A stretch of 64,000 nt of DNA from Rhodococcus coprophilus NBRC 100603 (GTDB taxonomy: Bacteria; Actinomycetota; Actinomycetes; Mycobacteriales; Mycobacteriaceae), in the NCBI RefSeq assembly GCF_001895045.1, contig NZ_BDAM01000011.1:124001-188000 (forward strand), read 5' to 3'. Under the pieces are notes generated by a model. The model saw only the letters and a program-made list of their open reading frames with translations, did not search any database and was not told where the DNA came from. This document shows positions 27,185 to 35,600 of this stretch, in pieces (position 1 is the stretch's first letter; the number at the start of each line of letters is the position of its first letter). Made by a program: the position numbers and the translations under genes.

Positions 27185-27874
27185 GTGACCCGTGTGCTGA
27201 TCGTCGAGGACGAGGAATCGCTGGCGGATCCGCTCGCCTTCCTGCTGCGCAAGGAAGGTTTCGAGACGACGATCGTGGGCGACGGACCCTCTGCGCTTGC
27301 GGAATTCGATCGTGCGGGCGCCGACATCGTCCTGCTGGATCTGATGTTGCCGGGTATGAGCGGAACGGATGTCTGCAAGCAGTTGCGTAGCCGCTCGGGA
27401 GTCCCGGTCATCATGGTGACCGCCCGCGACAGCGAAATCGACAAGGTCGTGGGCCTCGAGCTCGGAGCCGACGACTACGTCACCAAGCCGTACTCGGCGC
27501 GCGAGCTGATAGCCAGGATCAGGGCGGTGCTGCGACGTGGCGTCGACACGGAGGCCGACAGCGCGCAGTCCGACGCGATACTCGAGGCCGGCCCCGTCCG
27601 CATGGACGTCGACCGCCACGTGGTGCTCGTCGACGGCAAGCAGGTGTCGTTGCCGCTCAAGGAATTCGACCTGCTCGAATACCTGCTGAGGAACTCCGGG
27701 CGGGTGCTCACCCGGGGGCAGCTCATCGACCGGGTCTGGGGGGCCGACTACGTGGGCGACACCAAGACGCTCGACGTCCACGTCAAGCGTCTGCGATCGA
27801 AGATCGAGGCCGACCCGGCCAAGCCGGAGCATCTCGTCACCGTCCGGGGACTCGGCTACAAACTCGAGGAGTGA
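27185..27874 (+). CDS. regX3: Response regulator RegX3
   Basis: This 229-residue OmpR/PhoB-type regulator has a receiver domain (1-115, phospho-acceptor D52 in VLLDLMLPG, lysine in YVTKPYSARE). A winged helix follows (about 130-229, ending RGLGYKLEE). It controls phosphate-limitation genes such as the pst genes and phosphatases. GTG at 27185 aligns VTRVLIVEDEE with the known mycobacterial N-terminus, while an upstream ATG at 27170 would add five residues. It is transcribed with senX3 and converges on the cysteine-cluster gene. Confidence 0.95.
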   Translation: MTRVLIVEDEESLADPLAFLLRKEGFETTIVGDGPSALAEFDRAGADIVLLDLMLPGMSGTDVCKQLRSRSGVPVIMVTARDSEIDKVVGLELGADDYVTKPYSARELIARIRAVLRRGVDTEADSAQSDAILEAGPVRMDVDRHVVLVDGKQVSLPLKEFDLLEYLLRNSGRVLTRGQLIDRVWGADYVGDTKTLDVHVKRLRSKIEADPAKPEHLVTVRGLGYKLEE

Positions 27875-27908
27875 CGGCCGCCGGCCGGGCGGTGGTGCCG
27901 TCGGGCGC

Positions 27909-27933
27909 GGTCCGGCAGTGGATTCGCCGGACC
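27909..27933. terminator. Hairpin between convergent regX3 and cysteine-cluster gene
   Basis: GGTCCGGC and GCCGGACC form a perfect 8-base stem with a 9-base loop in the 69-base gap between the two stops. It could serve either strand. Confidence 0.5.
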
Positions 27934-27943
27934 CCGCCCGGCG

Positions 27944-28756
27944 TCACGAACGGTTCTGCGCGGCAGTGGTCGCCGGGTGGACGGCGACGAGTCCGAGTCC
28001 CTGACGGCGACGGCACAGGCGTGCCAGCTCGTCGTACGCGGCCGCGCCGAGCAACTCGGTGAGCTCGGGCGCATACGACTGCCACACCGGGCGTTCGCCT
28101 ACGTGAGCGTCGGGGGAGCCGGAGCAGTACCAGTCGAGGTCGTGCCCGCCCTCGCCCCAGCCGCGGCGGTCGTACTCGGTGATGACGGTCCGCAGGATGT
28201 CGGTTCCGTCGGGACGCTCGATCCAGTCCTGGGTGCGCCGGATCGGGAGTTGCCAGCACACGTCCGGCTTCATCTCGAGCGGTTCGATGCCGCGCCGCAG
28301 GGCCATCTTGTGCAGTGCACACCCGACGCCACCCTCGAAACCCGGACGGTTGAGGAAAATGCAGGCGCCTTTGTGCCGGCGCGTCCGCAGTGCGGGCTCG
28401 TCCTCGAGTTCGTCCTCCTCGAGGAAACCCTTCTTGCCGAGGCCCTTGTCCATGAACTGCCAGTCGTCGGGCGTGAGATGTTTCACTGCCCCCTCCAGCT
28501 TGACGCGATCGTCCTCGTCGGACAGGAAAGCGCCGTGCGAGCAGCACCCGTCGTCGGGTCGCCCGTCGATGATTCCCTGGCACGCCGGAGTGCCGAACAC
28601 GCAGGTCCATCGAGAGAGCAACCACGTCATATCGGCTGCGATGAGGTGCTGGTCGTTGTCGGGGTCGTAGAACTCGACCCACTCTCGAGGGAAGTCGAGG
28701 GGAACTTCCGGGGCCGGGTCGAGCTTGCGGGCGGCGCCGGGCATACCTGCTGTCAC
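27944..28756 (-). CDS. Cysteine-cluster protein (Rv0495c-type)
   Basis: This 270-residue protein has many cysteines in a conserved-looking pattern: C52 and C59 (CVFGTPAC), C71-C72 (DDGCCSHG), C132, C146 (GVGCALH), C167 (DVCWQLP) and C211 (WYCSG). That layout fits metal or iron-sulphur binding, as in the YkgJ/DUF3109-type cysteine cluster families. The gene sits exactly where Rv0495c does in M. tuberculosis, convergent with the regX3 side and divergent from the Ppx/GppA gene. Its function is unknown. Confidence 0.8.
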   Translation of the reverse strand: MTAGMPGAARKLDPAPEVPLDFPREWVEFYDPDNDQHLIAADMTWLLSRWTCVFGTPACQGIIDGRPDDGCCSHGAFLSDEDDRVKLEGAVKHLTPDDWQFMDKGLGKKGFLEEDELEDEPALRTRRHKGACIFLNRPGFEGGVGCALHKMALRRGIEPLEMKPDVCWQLPIRRTQDWIERPDGTDILRTVITEYDRRGWGEGGHDLDWYCSGSPDAHVGERPVWQSYAPELTELLGAAAYDELARLCRRRQGLGLVAVHPATTAAQNRS

Positions 28757-28789
28757 GAGTCCCGACGGTAGACCCAGTAACGTGTTGAT

Positions 28790-29743
28790 GTGCGCTTAGG
28801 GGTACTCGACGTCGGAAGCAACACCGTTCACCTACTGGTGGTGGACGCCCATCGGGGCGGCCACCCCACACCCATGAGTTCGACCAAGGCGACACTCCAG
28901 CTGTCGGAGAACATCGACGACAACGGCGACATCACCGCGAAGGGCGCCGATCGGCTGGTGGAGACGGTCGCCGAATTCGCGAGCATCGCCCGGACATCGG
29001 GCTGTGGCGAGCTCATGGCGTTCGCGACTTCCGCGGTACGCGACGCGGGAAACTCCGACGACGTGCTGGACCGGGTACGCGGGGAGGCAGGAATCTCTCT
29101 CGACGTGCTGTCGGGCGAAGACGAGGCGCGACTGACGTTCCTCGCGGTCCGGCGCTGGTACGGATGGAGCGCCGGCCGCATCCTCAACCTCGACATCGGA
29201 GGCGGGTCGCTGGAGCTGTCCTTCGGTGGGGACGAAGATCCGGACGTAGCCTATTCGCTGCAGATGGGCGCCGGCCGTCTCACCCGCGACTGGTTCCGAG
29301 AGGATCCGCCCGGCAAGCGGCGGATCTCGGCGCTGCGCGACTGGCTCGACGCCGAACTCGTCGAACCCACCAAGCACCTGCGCCATGCCGGTGAACCCGA
29401 TCTGTGCGTCGGCACGTCGAAGACGTTCCGCACTCTCGCGCGGCTCACGGGTGCCGCGCCCTCGTCGGCGGGCATGCGGGTCGAGCGGACCCTGACCGCG
29501 AGCGGACTCCGGCAGCTCATCGCATTCATCTCCCGGATGACCACCGCCGACCGTGCCGAACTCGAAGGTGTGAGTGCGGATCGGTCGCGGCAGCTGGTCG
29601 CCGGGGCGCTGGTCGCCGAGGCCAGCATGCGGGCGCTCGGTGTGGAAACCTTGCGGATCTGCCCGTGGGCATTGCGCGAAGGCCTGATTCTGCGGAAGCT
29701 CGATACCGACATGGGGGGCGAACTGGTGGTGACTGCCGGATGA
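28790..29743 (+). CDS. Ppx/GppA family exopolyphosphatase
   Basis: This 317-residue ASKHA-fold phosphatase matches exopolyphosphatase/pppGpp phosphohydrolase: [13 protein letters not shown] (phosphate 1 loop, GSNT), [14 protein letters not shown] (phosphate 2 loop) and the catalytic-region [13 protein letters not shown]. It is a short, two-domain form like M. tuberculosis Rv0496, which hydrolyses short polyphosphate. The GTG at 28790 lies 33 bases from the divergent cysteine-cluster gene. The next gene overlaps its stop (ATGA). The link to nearby SenX3/RegX3 phosphate control is contextual. Confidence 0.9.
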   Translation: MRLGVLDVGSNTVHLLVVDAHRGGHPTPMSSTKATLQLSENIDDNGDITAKGADRLVETVAEFASIARTSGCGELMAFATSAVRDAGNSDDVLDRVRGEAGISLDVLSGEDEARLTFLAVRRWYGWSAGRILNLDIGGGSLELSFGGDEDPDVAYSLQMGAGRLTRDWFREDPPGKRRISALRDWLDAELVEPTKHLRHAGEPDLCVGTSKTFRTLARLTGAAPSSAGMRVERTLTASGLRQLIAFISRMTTADRAELEGVSADRSRQLVAGALVAEASMRALGVETLRICPWALREGLILRKLDTDMGGELVVTAG

Positions 29744-31107
29744 CCGAGAATCACAGAAGCGACACGGGGCAGGTCTCCGTCGCAGAGTTGCTGGCGCGCA
29801 ACGGCCAGAAGGTGAGTTCGCGCAGCGGCGGGCGCCGTCGGCGCGGTTCGAGTGGCGGAATCTCCGTCGCGGAACTGACCGGCGAAATTCCGATCACCCG
29901 CAACTCCGATCCCGCACCCTCGGCAGCGCGATCGGCCGACGACGCGCCGCCTCAGGTGCCCAAGGTCGAGCCCGTGGCGCCGTCGGTTCCCCAGGTGGAA
30001 TTCGTCGTTCCCGAAACCCCGCGCGTCGAGCCGGTCGTGCCGGTGACTCCCCGCGTCGAGGTGCCGGAACTCGTCACGCCGGCCCCGCCGTCGCCGACGG
30101 AGCTGACCACCGTCACCGTGCGGCCGGATTTCGGTACTCCGGCGGCGACTCCCAAGAGCGGTCTCGGTACCAAACCGACGATCGCTTCCCGTTCCACATC
30201 CGCCCCGCGCAGCCCCGCCTCGGCCTCGCGTAGCGCTGCTTCGAGTTCGGCCGCCGCCGCGTCCACCTCGCGCAGCACACCGGCCGTCTCGCGCAGCAGT
30301 GTCGCCACCCCGACGAGCCCTGCGTCCGCCTCTCCGAGCGTCGCGTCTGCCTCGCGAAGTTCGGCGGCGACGGTGACCCCGGATCGGGAAGCCCCGAAGG
30401 TCGAATCGCCGACCGAGGTGATCCGGCCCGCCGCCCTTCCACGCCGCGCCCGCGCCCATCTCGGTCTTCCCGTATCGGAACCGCAGAGCGCGCCCGTACC
30501 GGTCCCGCGTGCAGCGGATGTCGTCGAGCCGCGGCTGCTCTCGGGTCCGGCGAGCGACTTGCAGGGGACCGGCACCGAGGACGAGAACGAAACGACCGAC
30601 GCCCACGGCTTCGCCGACCCGGCCGAGACGCCTCGGAGGAATGCCCCGGATGCGTCCGGTGAGGACGCCGCCGCCCCCGCCCGGGGTGGGAAACGCCGGC
30701 GCAAGAGCCGCGACGACGCAGGCGACGCGGTGTCGCCGCGCAGAGCTTCGCCGGTGAAGGTCGGTAAGCCGGACGACGCATCGGGTGAGCACGACACCCG
30801 CGACGACGAGGCGCTCGACGATGCGGACGACGCGTCGGGCGGAAGCAACCTGAAGCAGTGGGCGCTGCTCATCGCGGAGAGTGTGGGGGCGGTCGCCGCC
30901 GGCGCGTTGTTGTTCAAGGGTTTCGAAATGCTGTGGGACATGATGCCGTGGGTCGCATTCGGTCTCGCCTTGCTGGTGATCGTCGGTCTTGTTGCGCTGG
31001 TGCGGATCCTGCGCCGGACCGACGACATCGCCAGCCAGCTCATTGCGTTGGCAGTGGGCGCGTTCGTGGCGTTCGGTCCACTCCTGTTCCTCATGCCGAA
31101 CGGGTGA
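29740..31107 (+). CDS. Disordered-tail membrane protein (Rv0497-type)
   Basis: This 455-residue protein has a long disordered N-terminal part and three C-terminal membrane segments (about 373-393, 400-422 and 431-451). A short motif repeats near the start: VSVAELLAR (12-20) and ISVAELTGE (41-49). A Pro/Val-rich stretch (about 70-115), a Ser/Ala/Arg-rich stretch (about 145-220) and an acidic region precede the membrane part. It is translationally coupled to the Ppx/GppA gene and followed by the isomerase. The same order is seen around Rv0496-Rv0498. Function is unknown. Confidence 0.75.
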   Translation: MTENHRSDTGQVSVAELLARNGQKVSSRSGGRRRRGSSGGISVAELTGEIPITRNSDPAPSAARSADDAPPQVPKVEPVAPSVPQVEFVVPETPRVEPVVPVTPRVEVPELVTPAPPSPTELTTVTVRPDFGTPAATPKSGLGTKPTIASRSTSAPRSPASASRSAASSSAAAASTSRSTPAVSRSSVATPTSPASASPSVASASRSSAATVTPDREAPKVESPTEVIRPAALPRRARAHLGLPVSEPQSAPVPVPRAADVVEPRLLSGPASDLQGTGTEDENETTDAHGFADPAETPRRNAPDASGEDAAAPARGGKRRRKSRDDAGDAVSPRRASPVKVGKPDDASGEHDTRDDEALDDADDASGGSNLKQWALLIAESVGAVAAGALLFKGFEMLWDMMPWVAFGLALLVIVGLVALVRILRRTDDIASQLIALAVGAFVAFGPLLFLMPNG

Positions 31108-31111
31108 TCCG

Positions 31112-32086
31112 ATGGCGACGGCGAACGGCATACCGGTAGGGCTGTCGACCGCGTCCGTCTATCCGGAGGACACGGAGGCGGCCTTCCGGTTCGCAGCGGA
31201 CCTCGGATACGACGGGGTCGAACTCATGGTGTGGGCCGATCCGGTGAGCCAGGATCTCGGCGCGGTGGGGCGTCTGATGCGCAAGTACAGCGTCCCCGTC
31301 CTCGCGATACACGCGCCGTGCCTTCTCATCTCCCAGCGCGTCTGGGGTGCCGACCCGGCAGCCAAGCTGGAGCGTTCGGTACGGGCCGCGGAGATCCTGG
31401 GCGCGGCGACCGTGGTGATCCATCCGCCGTTCCGCTGGCAGCGCCGCTATGCGGACGCCTTTCCCGACCAGGTCGGGGAACTCGAGGACACCAGCCACGT
31501 GGCGGTCGCGGTGGAGAACATGTACCCGATGCGGGCCGACGTGCTGCTCGGCGGCCGCGAACGTGGAGCCGAACGGCTTCGCCGTCGCGGCCCGGGCCGC
31601 GCGGTGTCGACCTTCCGGCCCTCCCTCGACCCCACCGATACCGGGTTCGCGCACTACACACTCGACCTGTCGCACACCGCGACTGCCGGGATGGACCCGA
31701 TGTCGCTCGCCGATCGGATGGGCGACGGGCTCACCCACCTGCACCTCGCGGACGGCCGCGGATCGCCGGTGGACGAGCACCTCGTTCCCGGGGACGGCAC
31801 CCAGCCGTGTGCCCAGATGTGCCGGAGGCTCGCGGAGAGCAACTTCTCCGGGCAGGTCGTGCTCGAGGTGAGCACGCAGAGCGCGCGCACCCGTGCGGAT
31901 CGCTCCGCGATGCTCGCGCGGTCTCTCGAATTCGCGCGCCGTCACCTCGACCGGTCCGCGCGTCGTGCCGACCCTTCGGTCCCGGTGAACCCTCGGGACC
32001 CGGGGTGTCCTCCGTCAGGGCAGATCGCGCGGGTTGTGTCGCCGTCGGACGGTCCCGGCGAACGTGCCCGCCGGGACGACCGCTGA
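31112..32086 (+). CDS. Sugar phosphate isomerase/epimerase (AP endonuclease 2 fold)
   Basis: This 324-residue TIM-barrel protein of the xylose isomerase-like/AP endonuclease 2 family begins VGLSTASVYPEDTEAAFRFAADLGYDGVELMV. HAPCLL, ATVVIHPPF, VAVENMY and LHLADGRG hold the usual metal-ligand Glu/His/Asp positions. The substrate is unknown. The last 40 residues are a divergent, Pro/Arg-rich tail. It follows the membrane protein by four bases, so the ppx-type operon likely continues into it. Rv0498 is the positional match. Confidence 0.85.
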   Translation: MATANGIPVGLSTASVYPEDTEAAFRFAADLGYDGVELMVWADPVSQDLGAVGRLMRKYSVPVLAIHAPCLLISQRVWGADPAAKLERSVRAAEILGAATVVIHPPFRWQRRYADAFPDQVGELEDTSHVAVAVENMYPMRADVLLGGRERGAERLRRRGPGRAVSTFRPSLDPTDTGFAHYTLDLSHTATAGMDPMSLADRMGDGLTHLHLADGRGSPVDEHLVPGDGTQPCAQMCRRLAESNFSGQVVLEVSTQSARTRADRSAMLARSLEFARRHLDRSARRADPSVPVNPRDPGCPPSGQIARVVSPSDGPGERARRDDR

Positions 32087-32265
32087 GCGCACTGCCGCGG
32101 TAACGAACGACCCCTCCCGCCACAGGCTCCCGGCCGGCACCGGGCCAGCAGGATTCCGGATGGTGGCAGTGCTGACACCTGACCGGCTTGTGCCCGTGAC
32201 GATCCATGGGACCGTGCCCCAATTGGATAGCTGTAGTATCCGTTGTGAGCGGAAAGGGGCTGAGC

Positions 32266-32985
32266 GTGCGTATTTCGGAACTCGCGTCGCGCACCCGCGT
32301 GCCGCTGCCGACCGTCAAGTACTACCTTCGCGAAGGCCTGCTGATGCCCGGCCGGGCGACCAGTGCCACGCAGGCGCAGTACGACGACAACCACGTCCGC
32401 CGGCTCGGCCTCGTTCGTGCGCTCGCGTCCCAGGGCCTTCCGCTGGACCGGATCAAAGTGGTCGTCGCACTCGTGGACCATCCGGGCGACGACCTGTTCG
32501 AGGTGCTCGGCAAGGCGATTGCGGCACTGCCGCCCTATGTCGACGAGACGTCCGCAGGCGAGACGCCCGCAGGGGAGACGCGCACCGGCGACGGTACGGC
32601 TGCGGCCGGCGCACTCGATTATCCCCGTGCCCGAAGGGTGCTCGACCGGCTCGGACAGCTCTACGACCCCCGGTTCACCGCGGTCGCGCAACTCGAACAC
32701 GCGCTCGCAGCCCTCGACGCCGCAGGCCTCACGATGTCCGAGCGCCGTATCGACGCGTACGGGCAGCACATTCGCGAGATCGCGCGTTTCGAGGTCGGGG
32801 TGCTGCCCACCACCTCGCCGCACGAGACCGTCGAGGCAGCGGTGCTCGGTACCGCGCTGTACGAGCCCGTCCTCACGGCGATGCGCCGCCTCGCGCACCA
32901 GCACCTCGCGGCGGGCATCTTCGTGTCTCCGCCCGAGTGCCACAGAAATCCCCCTGGCAAGTCGAACACCGAGGAGAACCCGTGA
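32266..32985 (+). CDS. MerR family transcriptional regulator
   Basis: This 239-residue protein opens with a MerR winged helix (RISELASRTRVPLPTVKYYLREGLLMPGR) and continues with HVRRLGLVRALASQGLPLDRIKVVV. The C-terminal part is a helical effector or dimer domain with no cysteine pattern for a metal. The GTG at 32266 is chosen since the HTH starts at once and GGAAAGGGG lies 9-15 bases upstream; a GTG at 32245 is the alternative. Its stop overlaps the start of the thioesterase (GTGA), so that gene is a likely partner or target. Confidence 0.8.
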   Translation: MRISELASRTRVPLPTVKYYLREGLLMPGRATSATQAQYDDNHVRRLGLVRALASQGLPLDRIKVVVALVDHPGDDLFEVLGKAIAALPPYVDETSAGETPAGETRTGDGTAAAGALDYPRARRVLDRLGQLYDPRFTAVAQLEHALAALDAAGLTMSERRIDAYGQHIREIARFEVGVLPTTSPHETVEAAVLGTALYEPVLTAMRRLAHQHLAAGIFVSPPECHRNPPGKSNTEENP

Positions 32986-33824
32986 GCACGGCCGATTCCC
33001 ACCCTTTCCGCGACCTCGTCGCCATCACCTCGACCGGTGAGAACAGCTGGCAGGCTCATATCGATCCCCTGTGGACGATCGGACCCAAGGTGCACGGAGG
33101 CTGCATGCTCGCGGTGTGTGCTGCGGCCGCCCGCCGGGAGATCCTCGCTGCCGGGGCAGACACGTCGGTGCAGCCCCTCGCCGTCAGTGCCTCGTTCGTC
33201 TCGGCTCCCGATCCGGGCGAGGTGGACCTGACCACGACCCTGCGCAAGAACGGCCGGCAGGTCGGGGTGGTCGACGTCGAACTCTCCCAGGGCGGACGCG
33301 TCGCGGTGCGCGCGAGCGTGACCCTGGGGACCCCCGACAGCGGCGAGCCGCTCCACACCGTGCCGCACCGCACCGCTTCCCTGCCGGTGGAGCCCGTCGC
33401 GGACGCGGTGGTGGTCACGCCCGACCATCCGATGGGCAAGATCGTGAAGTTCGCCGGGGCCGCGAGCCTGCACGTCGACCCGTCCACCGCGCACTTCCTG
33501 TCCGGGCAGGAAGGGGAGCCGGCCGTGTCGATGTGGACGCGCCCCCACGCGGGCGACGAGACCGATCTCGACACCGCGGTGCTGTTCGCGCTCATGGCGG
33601 GCGACATCTCCGCGCCGGTCACCATGAACCGTGGAATGTTCGGCTGGGCGCCCACGGTGCAGCTCACCGCGTACCTGCGGCACGTCCCCGCCCCCGGATG
33701 GCTGCGGGTGACGGCGGAGAGCAGCGTGCTGGGTGGGACGTGGTTCGAGGAAGACCACACCGTCGTCGACTCCACGGGCACGGTCGTCGTGCAGTCGCGC
33801 CAGCTCGCGATGATCCCGCGCTGA
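32982..33824 (+). CDS. Thioesterase family (double-hotdog) protein
   Basis: This 280-residue protein shows two hotdog repeats: the first with TIGPKVHGGCMLAVCAAAA, FVSAPDPGEVDLTTTLRKNGRQVGVVDVELSQGG, the second with LTAYLRHVPAPGWLRVTAESSVLGGTWFEEDHTVVDSTG. The layout matches the TesB/Acot-like family (Acyl-CoA_thio_2) and Rv0499. It probably hydrolyses acyl-CoA esters. Translation is coupled to the MerR gene by GTGA. A 76-base gap precedes proC. Confidence 0.8.
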   Translation: MSTADSHPFRDLVAITSTGENSWQAHIDPLWTIGPKVHGGCMLAVCAAAARREILAAGADTSVQPLAVSASFVSAPDPGEVDLTTTLRKNGRQVGVVDVELSQGGRVAVRASVTLGTPDSGEPLHTVPHRTASLPVEPVADAVVVTPDHPMGKIVKFAGAASLHVDPSTAHFLSGQEGEPAVSMWTRPHAGDETDLDTAVLFALMAGDISAPVTMNRGMFGWAPTVQLTAYLRHVPAPGWLRVTAESSVLGGTWFEEDHTVVDSTGTVVVQSRQLAMIPR

Positions 33825-33900
33825 CACCACGGCCGCCGGTGTCCCACGACACCCGGCCTGCGATACCGGGCGGGCGACGGGTCGTGGCAGGCTGTCACCT

Positions 33901-34737
33901 ATGACGAGAATTGCTGTGATCGGTGGCGGAAAGATCGGCGAGGCCCTGATCTCGGGACTGTTGCACAACGGATTCGCGACGAAGGATCTCGTCGTGGCCG
34001 AGAAGTACCCCGAGCGCGCTGCGGAGCTGTCCGCGGAGTACTCCATTCGCGTCACCGACAGCACATCCGACGCTGTCGAAGGCGCCGACGTCGTGGTCGT
34101 GGCCGTCAAGCCGAACGACGTCGACGCCGTGATCGGTGCGCTGGCGTCGGCCGACCTCGACAGCGAGAACGAGCAGATCCTGGTGTCCCTCGCCGCCGGG
34201 GTCACCACGGCGAGGTACGAGAAGAAGCTTCCGGCCGGTTTCCCCGTCGTCCGCGTGATGCCCAATACGCCGATGCTCGTCGGGCAGGGCGCCAGCGTGC
34301 TCGCTGCCGGGCGGCACGCGCGGCCTCAGCACCTCGACACCGTCCGCGAGATCCTCGACTCGGTGGGCACGGTGTCGGTCGTGCCGGAGTCGCAGATCGA
34401 CGCGGTCACCGCCGTCTCGGGGTCGGGACCCGCCTACTTCTTCCTGGTTGCCGAAGCAATGATCGACGCGGGAGTGGCGGTCGGGCTCACCCGCGCGGTC
34501 GCGACCGAACTCGTCGTCCAGACGATGACCGGGTCGGCGGCGATGCTCGCGCAGTCGGGGGAGAACGCCGCAGACCTGCGTGCCGCCGTCACCTCGCCCG
34601 GTGGGACCACCGCGGCAGCGGTCCGGGAACTCGAACGCGGCGGCGTCCGCACCGCCTTCTACGAGGCGATCGAGGCGGCGCGCGCCCGGTCGGTACAGAT
34701 CGGCAACGTCGCGGAACCGAGCCCGGGAACCGCGTAG
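33901..34737 (+). CDS. proC: Pyrroline-5-carboxylate reductase
   Basis: This 278-residue enzyme reduces 1-pyrroline-5-carboxylate to proline with NADPH or NADH. It has the N-terminal Rossmann motif IGGGKIGEALISGL (GGGxxG), VMPNTPMLVGQG and the substrate-site DAVTAVSGSGPAYFFLVAEA, plus the C-terminal dimer segment VTSPGGTTAAAVRELERGG. Length and motifs are standard. Position matches Rv0500. A weak ACCCC/GGGGT hairpin at 34739-34755 lies just past its stop. Confidence 0.96.
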   Translation: MTRIAVIGGGKIGEALISGLLHNGFATKDLVVAEKYPERAAELSAEYSIRVTDSTSDAVEGADVVVVAVKPNDVDAVIGALASADLDSENEQILVSLAAGVTTARYEKKLPAGFPVVRVMPNTPMLVGQGASVLAAGRHARPQHLDTVREILDSVGTVSVVPESQIDAVTAVSGSGPAYFFLVAEAMIDAGVAVGLTRAVATELVVQTMTGSAAMLAQSGENAADLRAAVTSPGGTTAAAVRELERGGVRTAFYEAIEAARARSVQIGNVAEPSPGTA

Positions 34738-34894
34738 AACCCCTCATTATGGGGTGTACCTGATTCGTGGCCGGGGAAAATACCGGTCGTCATCGTCGCA
34801 CAGGAACCATTCGTCACGCTAAGCTCGAAACAGCACGTGCGTGTCTGTTCCGCCGGAGGGGAAGCCGGCGGCGCGGACGTGCCGGAGGTGTGTA

Positions 34895-35131
34895 ATGGTT
34901 ACAGGAAACACGCCGTCGAAGGGGCAACCCCAAGACGGACAATCGGTTCTCGCCGGTACCCAATTCCTGACCGTCGCCGAAGTGGCGGCGTTGATGCGGG
35001 TTTCGAAGATGACCGTTTACAGGCTGGTTCACAGCGGTGAACTGCCGGCCGTGCGCGTCGGACGCTCGTTCCGCGTGCACGCGAAGGCCGTTCACGACTA
35101 CCTGGAGACATCGTATTTCGACGTCGGATAG
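34895..35131 (+). CDS. Small excisionase-type helix-turn-helix protein
   Basis: This 78-residue protein consists of an acidic/polar N-terminal arm (1-22) and a MerR-type winged HTH (FLTVAEVAALMRVSKMTVYRLVHSGELPAVRVGRSFRVH). Domain databases call it excisionase-like, but there is no phage element here. It matches Rv0500A in place. The ATG at 34895 has GGAGGTGTG upstream. Targets are unknown. Confidence 0.85.
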   Translation: MVTGNTPSKGQPQDGQSVLAGTQFLTVAEVAALMRVSKMTVYRLVHSGELPAVRVGRSFRVHAKAVHDYLETSYFDVG

Positions 35132-35192
35132 CCGGACGTCGAAGGCAGTCGCGGCCCGGAGCGGACCTCGGTTTCACCAAGGCGTACCCGCC

Positions 35193-35220
35193 CCGGTACG
35201 ATTGCTTTTCGTCGTACCGG
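35193..35220 (+). terminator. Hairpin after the small HTH gene
   Basis: CCGGTACGA and TCGTACCGG form a perfect 9-base stem with a 10-base TTGCTTTTCG loop, 61 bases past the HTH stop and ahead of the bS22 promoter. No T run follows it, so terminator function is tentative. Confidence 0.45.
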
Positions 35221-35304
35221 CGGCCGGTGTCGTGAGGCGCTGAACTCAACGAGGGCCAGCGTCGACATGCATCAGGCGTACGTCACCGGCGTGCGTAGGA
35301 ACGC

Positions 35305-35310
35305 TATAAG
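35305..35310 (+). promoter_or_regulatory. Candidate -10 box for the bS22 gene
   Basis: TATAAG lies about 20 bases upstream of the ATG and is the only strong AT hexamer in the region. A GTGAGGG ribosome-binding site follows at 35316-35322. No good -35 box is visible. Confidence 0.35.
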
Positions 35311-35329
35311 AAACGTGAGGGATGCCCAC

Positions 35330-35431
35330 ATGGGTTCTGTGATCAAGAAGCGCCGCAAGCGCATGTCCAAGAAGAAGCACCGCAAGTTGCTCCGTCGCAC
35401 TCGCGTGCAGCGTCGCAAACTCGGCAAGTAG
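35330..35431 (+). CDS. Small ribosomal protein bS22 (AURKAIP1/COX24 domain)
   Basis: This 33-residue, extremely basic protein is [19 protein letters not shown] and so on, ending RRKLGK. It belongs to the AURKAIP1/COX24 family, which was found as a bound small-subunit protein, bS22, in mycobacterial ribosomes. It is the positional match of Rv0500B. A good ribosome-binding site and a strong downstream terminator support expression as its own short transcript. Confidence 0.9.
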
Positions 35432-35443
35432 ATCTGAGCTTGC

Positions 35444-35476
35444 CGATGCCCGCCTCCGTTCCGGTGGCGGGCATCG
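35444..35476 (+). terminator. Terminator after bS22
   Basis: CGATGCCCGCC and GGCGGGCATCG form a perfect 11-base stem with an 11-base loop, starting 13 bases past the stop. CTCGTTT follows. Confidence 0.75.
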
Positions 35477-35600
35477 CTCGTTTCCGCACCCGTCCCGCGG
35501 CCGCCGCTCCCGGCATCGCCTCGCGTGTAATGCGCGGCGGCCGAACGCGCCGTATTGTGACCGCATACCGTGAGGACCGCGACAGCGTGAGAGCTCGCTG

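Noticed and set aside
25613-27832. 739-codon minus-strand frame opposite gpmA, senX3 and regX3
   Set aside because: Antisense to three clear genes, low-complexity composition and no domain.
34739-34755. Terminator after proC (ACCCC/GGGGT)
   Set aside because: The stem is only five bases and no T run follows; it is mentioned under proC but not called.
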